A stretch of DNA of 64,000 nt from Sulfuriferula sp047300855 (GTDB taxonomy: Bacteria; Pseudomonadota; Gammaproteobacteria; Burkholderiales; Sulfuriferulaceae). The position numbers and the translations under genes are program-made. The notes under the pieces are model-generated. The model was given only the letters and a program-made list of their open reading frames with translations. It searched no databases and had not been told where the DNA came from. The stretch lies in contig NZ_CP170197.1 in the NCBI RefSeq assembly GCF_047300855.1, forward strand, positions 1,302,001 to 1,366,000. The letters are read 5' to 3'. Within the stretch, counting starts at the first letter, position 1; each line of letters starts with the position of its first letter. Below, piece after piece: positions 1 to 7,223 of this stretch.

Positions 1-435
1 ATCGGCACGGCAGCGGTGAAAACCCCGGGTTTTCTGCATGACGCCTGCAATGCTTTCCCCGGCCATATCATCGTCGGGCTGGACGCCAAGGAAGGCAAAG
101 TGGCGGTGGAAGGCTGGTCCAAAATGACCCATCACGACGTGATTGATCTGGCACGAAAATTCCAGGACTACGGCGTGGAAGGGGTGATCTATACTGATAT
201 TGGTCGCGACGGGATGCTCTCTGGTGTCAACATCGAAGCGACGGTGAAGTTGGCGCAGGCGTTGACTATTCCTGTGATTGCCAGCGGTGGCATTACCAAT
301 CTGGACGACGTGCGTAATCTGTGCGCGTCAGAAAAGGAAGGCATCATGGGTGCGATTACGGGCCGTGCCATATACGAAGGTACGCTGGATTTCGCCGCTG
401 CCCAGAAGCTTTCTGATGAGCTTTCAGAAGCATAA
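1..435 (+). CDS. hisA: HisA, phosphoribosylformimino-AICAR isomerase (5' end outside window)
   Basis: C-terminal 144 residues of the TIM-barrel isomerase that converts ProFAR to PRFAR in histidine synthesis. The frame is open from base 1, so the gene starts upstream of the window. Visible family marks are the second-half barrel strands: GLDAKEGKVAVEGW, a YTDIGRDGMLSG loop carrying the catalytic Asp, and the phosphate-binding PVIASGGI and GAITGRAIYEG segments. It overlaps hisF by one base (TAATG), typical of translational coupling in a his operon. Identification is secure from sequence and context. Confidence 0.96.
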   Translation: MGTAAVKTPGFLHDACNAFPGHIIVGLDAKEGKVAVEGWSKMTHHDVIDLARKFQDYGVEGVIYTDIGRDGMLSGVNIEATVKLAQALTIPVIASGGITNLDDVRNLCASEKEGIMGAITGRAIYEGTLDFAAAQKLSDELSEA

Positions 436-1196
436 TGGGGCTCGCCAAGCGCATTATTCCCTGTCTTGACGTGACAGCCGGCCGGGTAGTCAAGGGCGTC
501 AATTTCGTCGGCCTGCGCGACGCCGGTGATCCGGTTGAAATCGCCCGTCGCTATGATCGTGAGGGTGCGGACGAGCTTACTTTTCTCGACATTACCGCCA
601 GTTCTGATCAGCGCGACCTGATTTTGCACATCATCGAAGCCGTTGCTGCCGAGGTATTCATTCCGCTTACCGTGGGGGGCGGCGTACGTGAGGTCAACGA
701 CGTGCGTCGCCTGCTGAATGCGGGTGCCGACAAAGTCAGTATTAATACCACCGCCGTGACCAACCCGCAGGTGGTGGCTGACGCGGCAGCTCGCTTCGGA
801 TCACAATGTATCGTGGTGGCGATAGATGCGAAGGCCAGCAGCGATGGTAAATGGGAGGTGTACACCCATGGCGGGCGCCGCGCCACAGGCCTGGATGCGG
901 TGGAATGGGCGCAAAAAATGCAGCAAATGGGGGCGGGCGAAATCCTCCTGACCAGCATGGATCGCGATGGTACCAAGAGCGGCTTCAATTTGCCGCTGAC
1001 GCGCGCAGTATCGGACGCGCTAACAATCCCGGTGATTGCCAGTGGCGGCGTGGGGAACTTGCAAGATCTGGCCGACGGCGTGATACAAGGTCATGCCGAT
1101 GCAGTTCTGGCGGCGAGTATTTTCCACTTTGGCGAATACACCGTGCATGAAGCCAAGCTTCACATGATGCAAAACGGGATCGAGGTCAGACTGTGA
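435..1196 (+). CDS. hisF: HisF, imidazole glycerol phosphate synthase cyclase subunit
   Basis: 253-residue cyclase subunit of IGP synthase, which with glutaminase HisH turns PRFAR and ammonia into imidazole glycerol phosphate and AICAR. The catalytic aspartates sit in the N-terminal IIPCLDV strand and in the SMDRDGTKSGF loop; the phosphate sites VGGGVR and IASGGVG are intact. Length equals the family norm. The ATG overlaps the hisA stop and the TGA overlaps the GTG of hisI, so hisA-F-I-E form one transcription unit. hisH is not in the window and should lie upstream. Confidence 0.97.
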   Translation: MGLAKRIIPCLDVTAGRVVKGVNFVGLRDAGDPVEIARRYDREGADELTFLDITASSDQRDLILHIIEAVAAEVFIPLTVGGGVREVNDVRRLLNAGADKVSINTTAVTNPQVVADAAARFGSQCIVVAIDAKASSDGKWEVYTHGGRRATGLDAVEWAQKMQQMGAGEILLTSMDRDGTKSGFNLPLTRAVSDALTIPVIASGGVGNLQDLADGVIQGHADAVLAASIFHFGEYTVHEAKLHMMQNGIEVRL

Positions 1197-1588
1197 GCGT
1201 ATCGGACAACTGGTTAAACAAAGTAAACTGGACTGAGGATGGTCTGGTGCCTGCGATTGCCCAGGACGCTGACAATGGTGACGTGTTGATGGTGGCGTGG
1301 ATGAACCGAGAGGCGCTGAAACGTACTGTAGAGACCAACGAGGCGGTATATTGGTCTCGTTCGCGCAAGAAATTGTGGCACAAGGGCGAAGAATCCGGGC
1401 ATGTGCAGAAAGTGAAGGAAATCCGCCTGGATTGTGATGAGGATGTGATTTTGCTCAAGGTTGAACAAATGGGTGGCATTTCCTGTCACACGGGGCGGCA
1501 TGACTGCTTTTTTAAGAAGTATGAAAATGGTCAATGGGTGACTACAGAGCCGGTATTGAAGGATCCTGCGGAGATTTATCGCAAGTGA
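1193..1588 (+). CDS. hisI: HisI, phosphoribosyl-AMP cyclohydrolase
   Basis: 131-residue stand-alone cyclohydrolase that opens the adenine ring of PR-AMP. It begins with GTG inside the hisF stop (GTGA). Metal-binding features of the family are present: the SRKKLWHKGEESGH segment, LDCDEDVILLKVEQ with its Asp/Cys ligands, and a downstream CHTGRHDCFF motif. In enterobacteria this activity is fused to HisE. Here it is a separate gene, as is usual in betaproteobacteria. Confidence 0.96.
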   Translation: MSVSDNWLNKVNWTEDGLVPAIAQDADNGDVLMVAWMNREALKRTVETNEAVYWSRSRKKLWHKGEESGHVQKVKEIRLDCDEDVILLKVEQMGGISCHTGRHDCFFKKYENGQWVTTEPVLKDPAEIYRK

Positions 1589-1905
1589 ACGACATTCTCG
1601 AACGTCTCGGCGCTACCCTGGAAGCCCGCAAATCGAGTGCTGCCGGCTCGTCATATGTCGCCAGCCTGTATGCCAAGGGGCTTGATGCCATGCTGAAAAA
1701 AGTTGCCGAGGAGGCAGCCGAGACCATTATGGCGGCCAAGGATGGCGATCCGAAAAAAATCGTATATGAAACGGCTGATTTATGGTTTCATACCTTGATT
1801 CTACTGGCCAGCCAGGGTCTTGGTCCTCAGGACGTTCTTGATGAACTGGCACGCCGTGAGGGCGTGTCCGGACATGCGGAGAAGGCGGCACGGAGTAAAC
1901 AATGA
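1585..1905 (+). CDS. hisE: HisE, phosphoribosyl-ATP pyrophosphatase
   Basis: 106-residue all-alpha pyrophosphohydrolase that releases pyrophosphate from PR-ATP. The frame is open upstream to 1534, but the GTG at 1585 overlaps the hisI TGA and has GGAG about 11 bases before it, and it gives the family start (NDILERLGATLEARK). The MazG-like EExxE metal motif is visible as KVAEEAAE, with a later YETADLWFH helix. It overlaps the next gene by four bases. Confidence 0.95.
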   Translation: MNDILERLGATLEARKSSAAGSSYVASLYAKGLDAMLKKVAEEAAETIMAAKDGDPKKIVYETADLWFHTLILLASQGLGPQDVLDELARREGVSGHAEKAARSKQ

Positions 1906-2240
1906 CGGACTGCATTTTCTGTAAAATTGTGGCGGGCGAATTGCCCAGCAAAAAAGCCTTCGAAAATGATGAGTTGCTGGTATTCCACGATATTCACCCG
2001 GCGGCGCCAGTGCACTTGTTGATTATCCCCAAGGTGCATATTGCGTCGCTGGTGGAATGCGAGACACAGCATGAGGGCTTGCTTGGCCGTATGTTACTTC
2101 TGGCCCCCGAGCTGGCGCGAAAACATGGGCTGAATGACGGATTTCGTACTACGATCAACACAGGACGGGGTGGTGGGCAGGAAGTATTTCATCTGCACGT
2201 ACACGTATTCGGCGGTGGTAAGATGCCGCATTTAATTTAA
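1902..2240 (+). CDS. HIT-family nucleotide-binding protein (HinT type)
   Basis: 112-residue histidine-triad protein. Members of this branch hydrolyse adenosine 5'-phosphoramidates. The start is CIFCKIVAGE, typical of HinT, and the catalytic triad is the C-terminal HLHVHVFGG. The ATG overlaps the hisE stop, so it is translated from the his operon message. It commonly sits between hisE and tatA in betaproteobacteria. The cellular substrate cannot be read from sequence. Confidence 0.93.
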   Translation: MTDCIFCKIVAGELPSKKAFENDELLVFHDIHPAAPVHLLIIPKVHIASLVECETQHEGLLGRMLLLAPELARKHGLNDGFRTTINTGRGGGQEVFHLHVHVFGGGKMPHLI

Positions 2241-2255
2241 CCAAGGAGACTCATC

Positions 2256-2471
2256 ATGGGCAGCTTTAGCATTTGGCATTGGCTGATCGTTCTGGCTATT
2301 GTGCTGGTGGTATTCGGCACCAAAAAACTGCGCAATATAGGCAGCGATGTAGGTGGGGCGGTCAAGAACTTCAAGGAAGCGATGAAAGAGGGTGAGCAAG
2401 ACAAAATTGATGGCGGCGCGAGCCGTGGCCAGACCATTGAAGGCGAAGTCAAAGAGAAAACCAAAGTTTGA
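2256..2471 (+). CDS. tatA: TatA, twin-arginine translocase pore-forming subunit
   Basis: 71-residue membrane protein: one N-terminal transmembrane helix (about residues 4-22), the FGTKKLRNIG hinge, an amphipathic helix (GSDVGGAVKNFKEAMKEGE) and a charged tail. It oligomerises with TatB and TatC to export folded proteins with RR signal peptides. A clear AAGGAG ribosome site precedes the ATG. It is first in a tatABC set directly following the HIT gene. Confidence 0.96.
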   Translation: MGSFSIWHWLIVLAIVLVVFGTKKLRNIGSDVGGAVKNFKEAMKEGEQDKIDGGASRGQTIEGEVKEKTKV

Positions 2472-2494
2472 GCGTAATTTGCTTAGGTTGAATT

Positions 2495-2932
2495 ATGTTT
2501 GATATCGGATTTTCCGAGCTGGTAATGATCGGCGTAGTGGCGTTGATCGTGATTGGCCCTGAGCGTTTGCCTAAAGTTGCGCGTACAGCAGGCCATTTGC
2601 TGGGGCGCCTGCAACGCTATGTATCCACTGTTAAATCCGACATCAGCCGGGAAATGCAGTTGGATGAACTGAAGAAAGCCGGCGAACAATTCAAACAAAG
2701 CATGGAGAATACGGAAAACAGGATCTCCGAAGAAGTTATGGGTGCACAGAATGCCCTGAAAGGGATGGTGCATACGGAGCCGGAGGCAGTCACATCAGAT
2801 ACGGCTGCGCCTAATCAGGTAAGTGCAGAAACTCACTTCATTGATTCTCCTCAGGCTGAACTGGAACTGGAACCTGTCCATCTTCCCCAGAGCCATAACG
2901 TTACGCATGAACCAAACAATACCAAAGCATGA
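2495..2932 (+). CDS. tatB: TatB, twin-arginine translocase receptor subunit
   Basis: 145-residue TatB with a short N-terminal transmembrane helix (MFDIGFSELVMIGVVALIVI), the GPERLPKVART motif that separates TatB from TatA, an amphipathic helix and a long, weakly conserved acidic tail. With TatC it forms the site that binds twin-arginine signal peptides. The stop overlaps the tatC start by four bases. Confidence 0.95.
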   Translation: MFDIGFSELVMIGVVALIVIGPERLPKVARTAGHLLGRLQRYVSTVKSDISREMQLDELKKAGEQFKQSMENTENRISEEVMGAQNALKGMVHTEPEAVTSDTAAPNQVSAETHFIDSPQAELELEPVHLPQSHNVTHEPNNTKA

Positions 2933-3753
2933 GCAACTCCGCTTCGCAGGAAACCTTTATCTCCCATTTGATCGAATTGCGCGACCGTTTGTTACGTTCG
3001 GTCATCGCAGTGGTCGTGATCTTCCTTGGCCTGTTCCACTGGGCCAATGATCTATATACCTTGCTTGCAGAACCCCTGTTGCATGCCCTTCCCAAAGGAG
3101 GCCAGCTGATTGCCACCGAGGTCACTGCACCGTTCCTGGTGCCGATTAAAGTGACACTGATGGCAGCTTTCCTGATTGCCTTGCCGTATATACTTTATCA
3201 AATCTGGGCGTTTATTGCGCCGGGCCTGTATTCGCATGAAAAACGTCTGGGTGTGCCACTGGTCGTTGCCAGCGTGGTGCTTTTTTTCTGTGGTATGGCA
3301 TTCGCTTATTTCATGGTTTTCCCGGTGGTGTTTGGTTTTATTACCGGCGTGGCACCGGTCGGTGTGGCGGTGATGACCGATATCACTAAATACCTGGATT
3401 TCGTGATGACCATGTTCATGGCTTTCGGTATTACTTTTGAGGTCCCTGTCATAGTCGTGTTGTTGGTCAAAATAGGTGTGGTGAGTGTCAGTAAATTACG
3501 TGAAATTCGTCCCTACGTGATTGTCGGAGCATTTGTCATCGGGGCGATTTTTACGCCCCCGGATGTGATTTCACAGTCCATGCTCGCAGTGCCACTATGG
3601 TTGCTGTATGAACTGGGCATCGTAGTTGCCAGTTTTATTTCCAAGCCAAAACCGGTCAATTCAGAGACCTATCAGCCGCTTTCAGAAGAAGAGATGGATC
3701 GTGAACTCGATAATCTCGGTTCGGATGCTGACGCCAGGCGTATCGAGAAGTAA
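2929..3753 (+). CDS. tatC: TatC, twin-arginine translocase core subunit
   Basis: 274-residue polytopic membrane protein with six predicted helices. Family marks are the N-terminal FISHLIELRDRLLRS, the conserved loop containing PFLVPIKVTLMAA, and FGITFEVPVIVVLLVKIG. It is the primary binding site for RR signal peptides. It is last in the hisAFIE-HIT-tatABC run; an AT-rich regulatory region for the next gene follows it. Confidence 0.97.
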   Translation: MSNSASQETFISHLIELRDRLLRSVIAVVVIFLGLFHWANDLYTLLAEPLLHALPKGGQLIATEVTAPFLVPIKVTLMAAFLIALPYILYQIWAFIAPGLYSHEKRLGVPLVVASVVLFFCGMAFAYFMVFPVVFGFITGVAPVGVAVMTDITKYLDFVMTMFMAFGITFEVPVIVVLLVKIGVVSVSKLREIRPYVIVGAFVIGAIFTPPDVISQSMLAVPLWLLYELGIVVASFISKPKPVNSETYQPLSEEEMDRELDNLGSDADARRIEK

Positions 3754-3858
3754 TTGCCTGGTTGGTTTCCCCTTCTGACTTCCCTCCTTTTAAATTCCCC
3801 TGCTCGCTTAATGAATTATCAGCTTATTTAGCAGAGCTGGGATATTCAAAAATTTATC

Positions 3859-3904
3859 TGCACCAATATGGTGCAATATAGTTTGTAACGCACATAATTT
3901 GTGC
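3859..3904 (+). promoter_or_regulatory. Two NtrC-type enhancer sites upstream of amtB
   Basis: Two dyads with the same half-sites and spacer: TGCACCAATATGGTGCA (3859-3875), which closely matches the known enterobacterial NtrC site consensus, and GCACATAATTTGTGC (3890-3904). Their centres are 30 bp apart, three helical turns, so two NtrC dimers would lie on the same DNA face about 90-120 bp before the sigma-54 promoter. That NtrC binds here is an inference from the match. Confidence 0.8.
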
Positions 3905-3966
3905 ATATTAATCAATATTTTTAACATGTAAATAGTTATCTAATTGATATATTAAATAAAAAAATA

Positions 3967-3983
3967 TTGGTGCATAAATTGCT
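3967..3983 (+). promoter_or_regulatory. Sigma-54 promoter of amtB
   Basis: TTGGTGCATAAATTGCT fits the -24/-12 sigma-54 consensus, with exactly ten bases between the GG and GC dinucleotides. The expected start of transcription near 3994 leaves a very short leader before the ribosome site (GGGGAGAG) and the ATG at 4013. With the two upstream NtrC-like sites this is a classic nitrogen-limitation promoter. Confidence 0.82.
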
Positions 3984-4012
3984 TAGGAATTGATCTTTCA
4001 TTGGGGAGAGAT

Positions 4013-5215
4013 ATGGAAAATTTAAAAAATTCCAGCGACGTACTGTTTATTTTGCTGGGCGCGATTATGGTACTGGCGATGCATGCAGGTTTTGCTTTTC
4101 TGGAACTGGGAACAGTGCGCAAGAAAAATCAGGTGAACGCGCTGGTAAAGATACTGACCGATTTTTGTGTTTCAACGATCGCCTATTTCTTTATTGGCTA
4201 CAGCATCGCCTACGGCGTAAGTTTTTTTAGCGGTGCTGAAGTGCTGGCTGCTAAAAGTGGATATGAACTGGTCAAATTCTTTTTCCTGCTGACCTTCGCG
4301 GCTGCAATTCCGGCTATTGTTTCGGGGGGCATTGCTGAACGCGCCAAATTTACCCCGCAACTTGCGGCGACCTTTGCGCTGGTTGGCTTTGTTTATCCAT
4401 TTTTCGAGGGCATTGCCTGGAATAATCATTACGGTTTTCAAGACTGGCTAAAAACCAGTTTTGGCGCAAATTTTCATGATTTTGCCGGCTCTGTTGTGGT
4501 CCATGCAGTGGGGGGCTGGATTGCTTTGGCGGCTGTGCTGCTGCTGGGTGCGCGGCATGGGCGCTATCGTAAAAACGGCGAGATCGCTGCACATCCACCC
4601 TCCAGCATTCCTTTTCTGGCTTTGGGTGCCTGGATTCTGGTGGTGGGCTGGTTCGGTTTTAACGTCATGTCTGCGCAAACCATCGACAAGATTACCGGAT
4701 TGGTAGCCGTCAACTCGCTTATGGCCATGGTCGGTGGCACGCTGGCTGCACTGGTTTTTGGTCGTAATGACCCAGGGTTTATCCATAATGGCCCCCTGGC
4801 GGGTCTGGTAGCCATTTGCGCAGGATCAGACGTGATGCATCCTCTGGGTGCGCTGGTGACAGGAGTGGTTGCGGGAGGGCTGTTTGTGTGGATGTTCACC
4901 ATTACCCAAAACAAATGGAAGATAGACGATGTGTTGGGTGTGTGGCCATTGCATGGCCTGTGTGGCACCTGGGGAGGCCTGGCAGCGGGAATTTTCGGAG
5001 CAAAAGCGCTAGGGGGACTCGGTGGCGTTGCCTTCATGTCGCAATTGTTGGGAACACTGCTGGGTATTGCGGTTGCCTTGATAGGCGGCTTCGTGGTCTA
5101 TGGTCTATTGAAGATGTTTGTGGGTATTCGCCTCAGCCAGGAGGATGAATTTAACGGCGCAGACCTTGCCATCCACAAGATTTCCGCGACGGCGGAACGC
5201 GAAACGAGCTGGTAA
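4013..5215 (+). CDS. amtB: Ammonium transporter, Amt family
   Basis: 400-residue inner-membrane ammonium channel with about eleven helices. The ATG at 4013 is preferred to the upstream TTG at 4001 because GGGGAGAG lies directly before it. The pore residues are recognisable: HDFAGS (the Asp of the recruitment site), VVHAVGG (first pore His) and PLHGLCGTWGG (second pore His). There is no cleavable signal peptide. Regulation by NtrC and sigma-54 is indicated upstream. The gene is monocistronic: a strong terminator follows, and no glnK (PII) gene is adjacent, unlike the common glnK-amtB pair. Confidence 0.95.
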   Translation: MENLKNSSDVLFILLGAIMVLAMHAGFAFLELGTVRKKNQVNALVKILTDFCVSTIAYFFIGYSIAYGVSFFSGAEVLAAKSGYELVKFFFLLTFAAAIPAIVSGGIAERAKFTPQLAATFALVGFVYPFFEGIAWNNHYGFQDWLKTSFGANFHDFAGSVVVHAVGGWIALAAVLLLGARHGRYRKNGEIAAHPPSSIPFLALGAWILVVGWFGFNVMSAQTIDKITGLVAVNSLMAMVGGTLAALVFGRNDPGFIHNGPLAGLVAICAGSDVMHPLGALVTGVVAGGLFVWMFTITQNKWKIDDVLGVWPLHGLCGTWGGLAAGIFGAKALGGLGGVAFMSQLLGTLLGIAVALIGGFVVYGLLKMFVGIRLSQEDEFNGADLAIHKISATAERETSW

Positions 5216-5228
5216 TAGGGTAGCGTTT

Positions 5229-5256
5229 AAAAAAGCCGGGAATTCCCGGCTTTTTT
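5229..5256. terminator. Bidirectional terminator between amtB and lysR
   Basis: A perfect GC-rich hairpin (GCCGGGAATTCCCGGC) is flanked by an A-run on the left and a T-run on the right, so it can stop transcription from both convergent genes. Confidence 0.92.
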
Positions 5257-5302
5257 GTATCATTTACATCGATTATTTTATACAGGGGCAGTGCGAAGTT
5301 TG

Positions 5303-6223
5303 TCAGGATTGAGGGGCGACGTTGCGTAATAGGGCCGATGCCAGAGTGGGGTCATCAAGCTGTTTTTGGAACCAGCGCAGCGCACGGCCCTTGTTTCGGC
5401 TGCGCCAGGCCAGATAGAGCGGTACCAGCGGTTTCGGTTCGGCCACCTCGCATATCACCAGGCGACCTGCCGTGACCTCTATCTCAGCCATAGAGCGCGG
5501 CAGGAAACCGGCACCCAGCCCGGCAATTTGTGCAGCGAGCTTGGCGGTTACATCGGGTACGGTCAGTACGTCTTGTCCGTCCAACAGGCCGCTGCTGCGG
5601 GTGGAAAGCTGACGTGAGGTGTCGGCTATGGCTATGGCGCGATGCTTGAGTAGTTCATGTGCAGTGATGGGTTGATCCACACTGGCCAGAGGGTGGCCCG
5701 GAGCCACCGCAAAGACGAATTCAGCATCGCCAATTTTATGTGTGACATACCCACCCCCCGGTGGTCCGTCGCCGGACACACCAATGACCAGATCCGCGCG
5801 GTTCGTCGCCAAAGCATCCCAACTACCGCCGAGTACTTCGTGGCTAAGACGCAGGCGGGTTCCGCTCATCTGCGTATAAAACGTTTCAATCAAAGGGAAT
5901 AGGGCCGTGATATCGAGCATCATATCCAGCGCGATGCGCAGTTCCGTTTCCCACCCCGTGGCGACACGTTTTACCCGGCATTCCAGTGCGTCGGCAGCTT
6001 GTAAGAGTATACGACCTTCATCCAGCAGGACCCGGCCTGCTGGGGTGAGCAGGGCGCGGCGTCCGGCACGATCGAACAAGGCTACGCCTAGATCGCTCTC
6101 CAGTTTTTGCATGGTATAGGTGAGAGCGGAAGGTACACGGAACACTTCTTCCGCAGCTGCGGCAAAGCTGCCGCGCCGATCAATCGCATCCAGAATTTGC
6201 AGGGATTCCAGGGTGATTTTCAT
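5303..6223 (-). CDS. LysR-family transcriptional regulator
   Basis: 306-residue LTTR: N-terminal winged helix-turn-helix (LQILDAIDRRGSFAAAAEEV, then QKLESDLGVALFDR), a linker helix and a periplasmic-binding-protein-like effector domain. The frame opens at a TTG two codons earlier, but the ATG at 6223 is the likelier start. Target and effector are unknown. Neighbours (amtB convergent, trhO upstream on the same strand) give no clear clue; LTTRs often act on a divergent gene, but none is present here. Confidence 0.9.
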   Translation of the reverse strand: MKITLESLQILDAIDRRGSFAAAAEEVFRVPSALTYTMQKLESDLGVALFDRAGRRALLTPAGRVLLDEGRILLQAADALECRVKRVATGWETELRIALDMMLDITALFPLIETFYTQMSGTRLRLSHEVLGGSWDALATNRADLVIGVSGDGPPGGGYVTHKIGDAEFVFAVAPGHPLASVDQPITAHELLKHRAIAIADTSRQLSTRSSGLLDGQDVLTVPDVTAKLAAQIAGLGAGFLPRSMAEIEVTAGRLVICEVAEPKPLVPLYLAWRSRNKGRALRWFQKQLDDPTLASALLRNVAPQS

Positions 6224-6333
6224 ATTCAAATGAATTGATCTTGTTGCGCACGATTATCTCCCATAACCGGCAAAAAACGGCGGCTTGCTGGCCCCCGTTT
6301 CCAAGTCGTCCGGATATGCGCTGCGATAATCGG

Positions 6334-7155
6334 TCAGGCTACAGCTTGCTTGTGCACGCAGTACGGGCACGATACGCCCAGCACATAGTCTGCGGATTGC
6401 TGATCTTCAGGCGTCAATACGCTCCTGCAGGCAAAGCACATATTGGTTTGCGTAGGTTTGAGTTCGCCATCGAGCGCGACGCGCTTGTCGAACACGAAAC
6501 ACTCGCCATCGTAGTGTGCTGCGCCGCATTCCTCGAAATATTTGAGGATGCCGCCTTCCAGCTGGTATACCTGGCTGAAACCCTGTCCGGCCATGAATGG
6601 TGCCGCTTTTTCGCAGCGGATGCCGCCGGTGCAAAACGTGACGATAGGCATGTCGCGATAGTTCTTGAGCTGCTCGGTGGCTGCCGCAAAATCTCCAAAG
6701 CTGTGTAGTTTGAGATTTACCGCATTCTTGAACGTACCGACGCGGTATTCAAAATCGTTGCGGGTATCCACGATGATGAATTCGCGGCCTTCGTCGTACC
6801 ATTTTTTCAGTTCATTGGCGGGGAGCTGGGGCGCTGGGTGACTGGTACGTTCGAAATCAGGCTGATGAAAGGTGATGATTTCTTTTTTCAGCTTGACCAG
6901 CATGCGGTTAAATGGAATGTCGTCCGACATACTGCGTTTGATGGCGATGTCGGCAAAGCGCGCATCCGCGGTGAGCCAGTCAATAAAGGTTTCCAATTCG
7001 GCGGCAGCGCCGGCGAGGAACATATTGATGCCCTCAGGCGTGAGCAGCACGGTACCCTTGAGCCCGCGGGTACGTTCACGGAAGGTTTCGCGCAGGGCGG
7101 GCAGGTCTTCCAGTGGCACAAAACGGTAAGCAGCGATGTTAAGAATGGCTGGCAT
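6334..7155 (-). CDS. trhO: TrhO (YceA), tRNA uridine(34) hydroxylase, rhodanese-like
   Basis: 273-residue protein: an N-terminal ferredoxin-like domain (AAYRFVPLEDLPALRE), a central rhodanese domain with active-site loop FCTGGIRCEKA (Cys near residue 175), and a C-terminal segment with CFACRS and CPYC cysteine pairs. E. coli TrhO hydroxylates U34 of some tRNAs on the way to 5-(carboxy)methoxyuridine. The frame is open to 7206, but the ATG at 7155 gives the family N-terminus. It is divergent from dnaE with 68 bases between. Confidence 0.93.
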   Translation of the reverse strand: MPAILNIAAYRFVPLEDLPALRETFRERTRGLKGTVLLTPEGINMFLAGAAAELETFIDWLTADARFADIAIKRSMSDDIPFNRMLVKLKKEIITFHQPDFERTSHPAPQLPANELKKWYDEGREFIIVDTRNDFEYRVGTFKNAVNLKLHSFGDFAAATEQLKNYRDMPIVTFCTGGIRCEKAAPFMAGQGFSQVYQLEGGILKYFEECGAAHYDGECFVFDKRVALDGELKPTQTNMCFACRSVLTPEDQQSADYVLGVSCPYCVHKQAVA

Positions 7156-7223
7156 GATTCGGAGATTCAAAGGCTTATAAACAGACGGTATTATACCCTG
7201 CCGCAACCGGGTAAAATCAGCAG

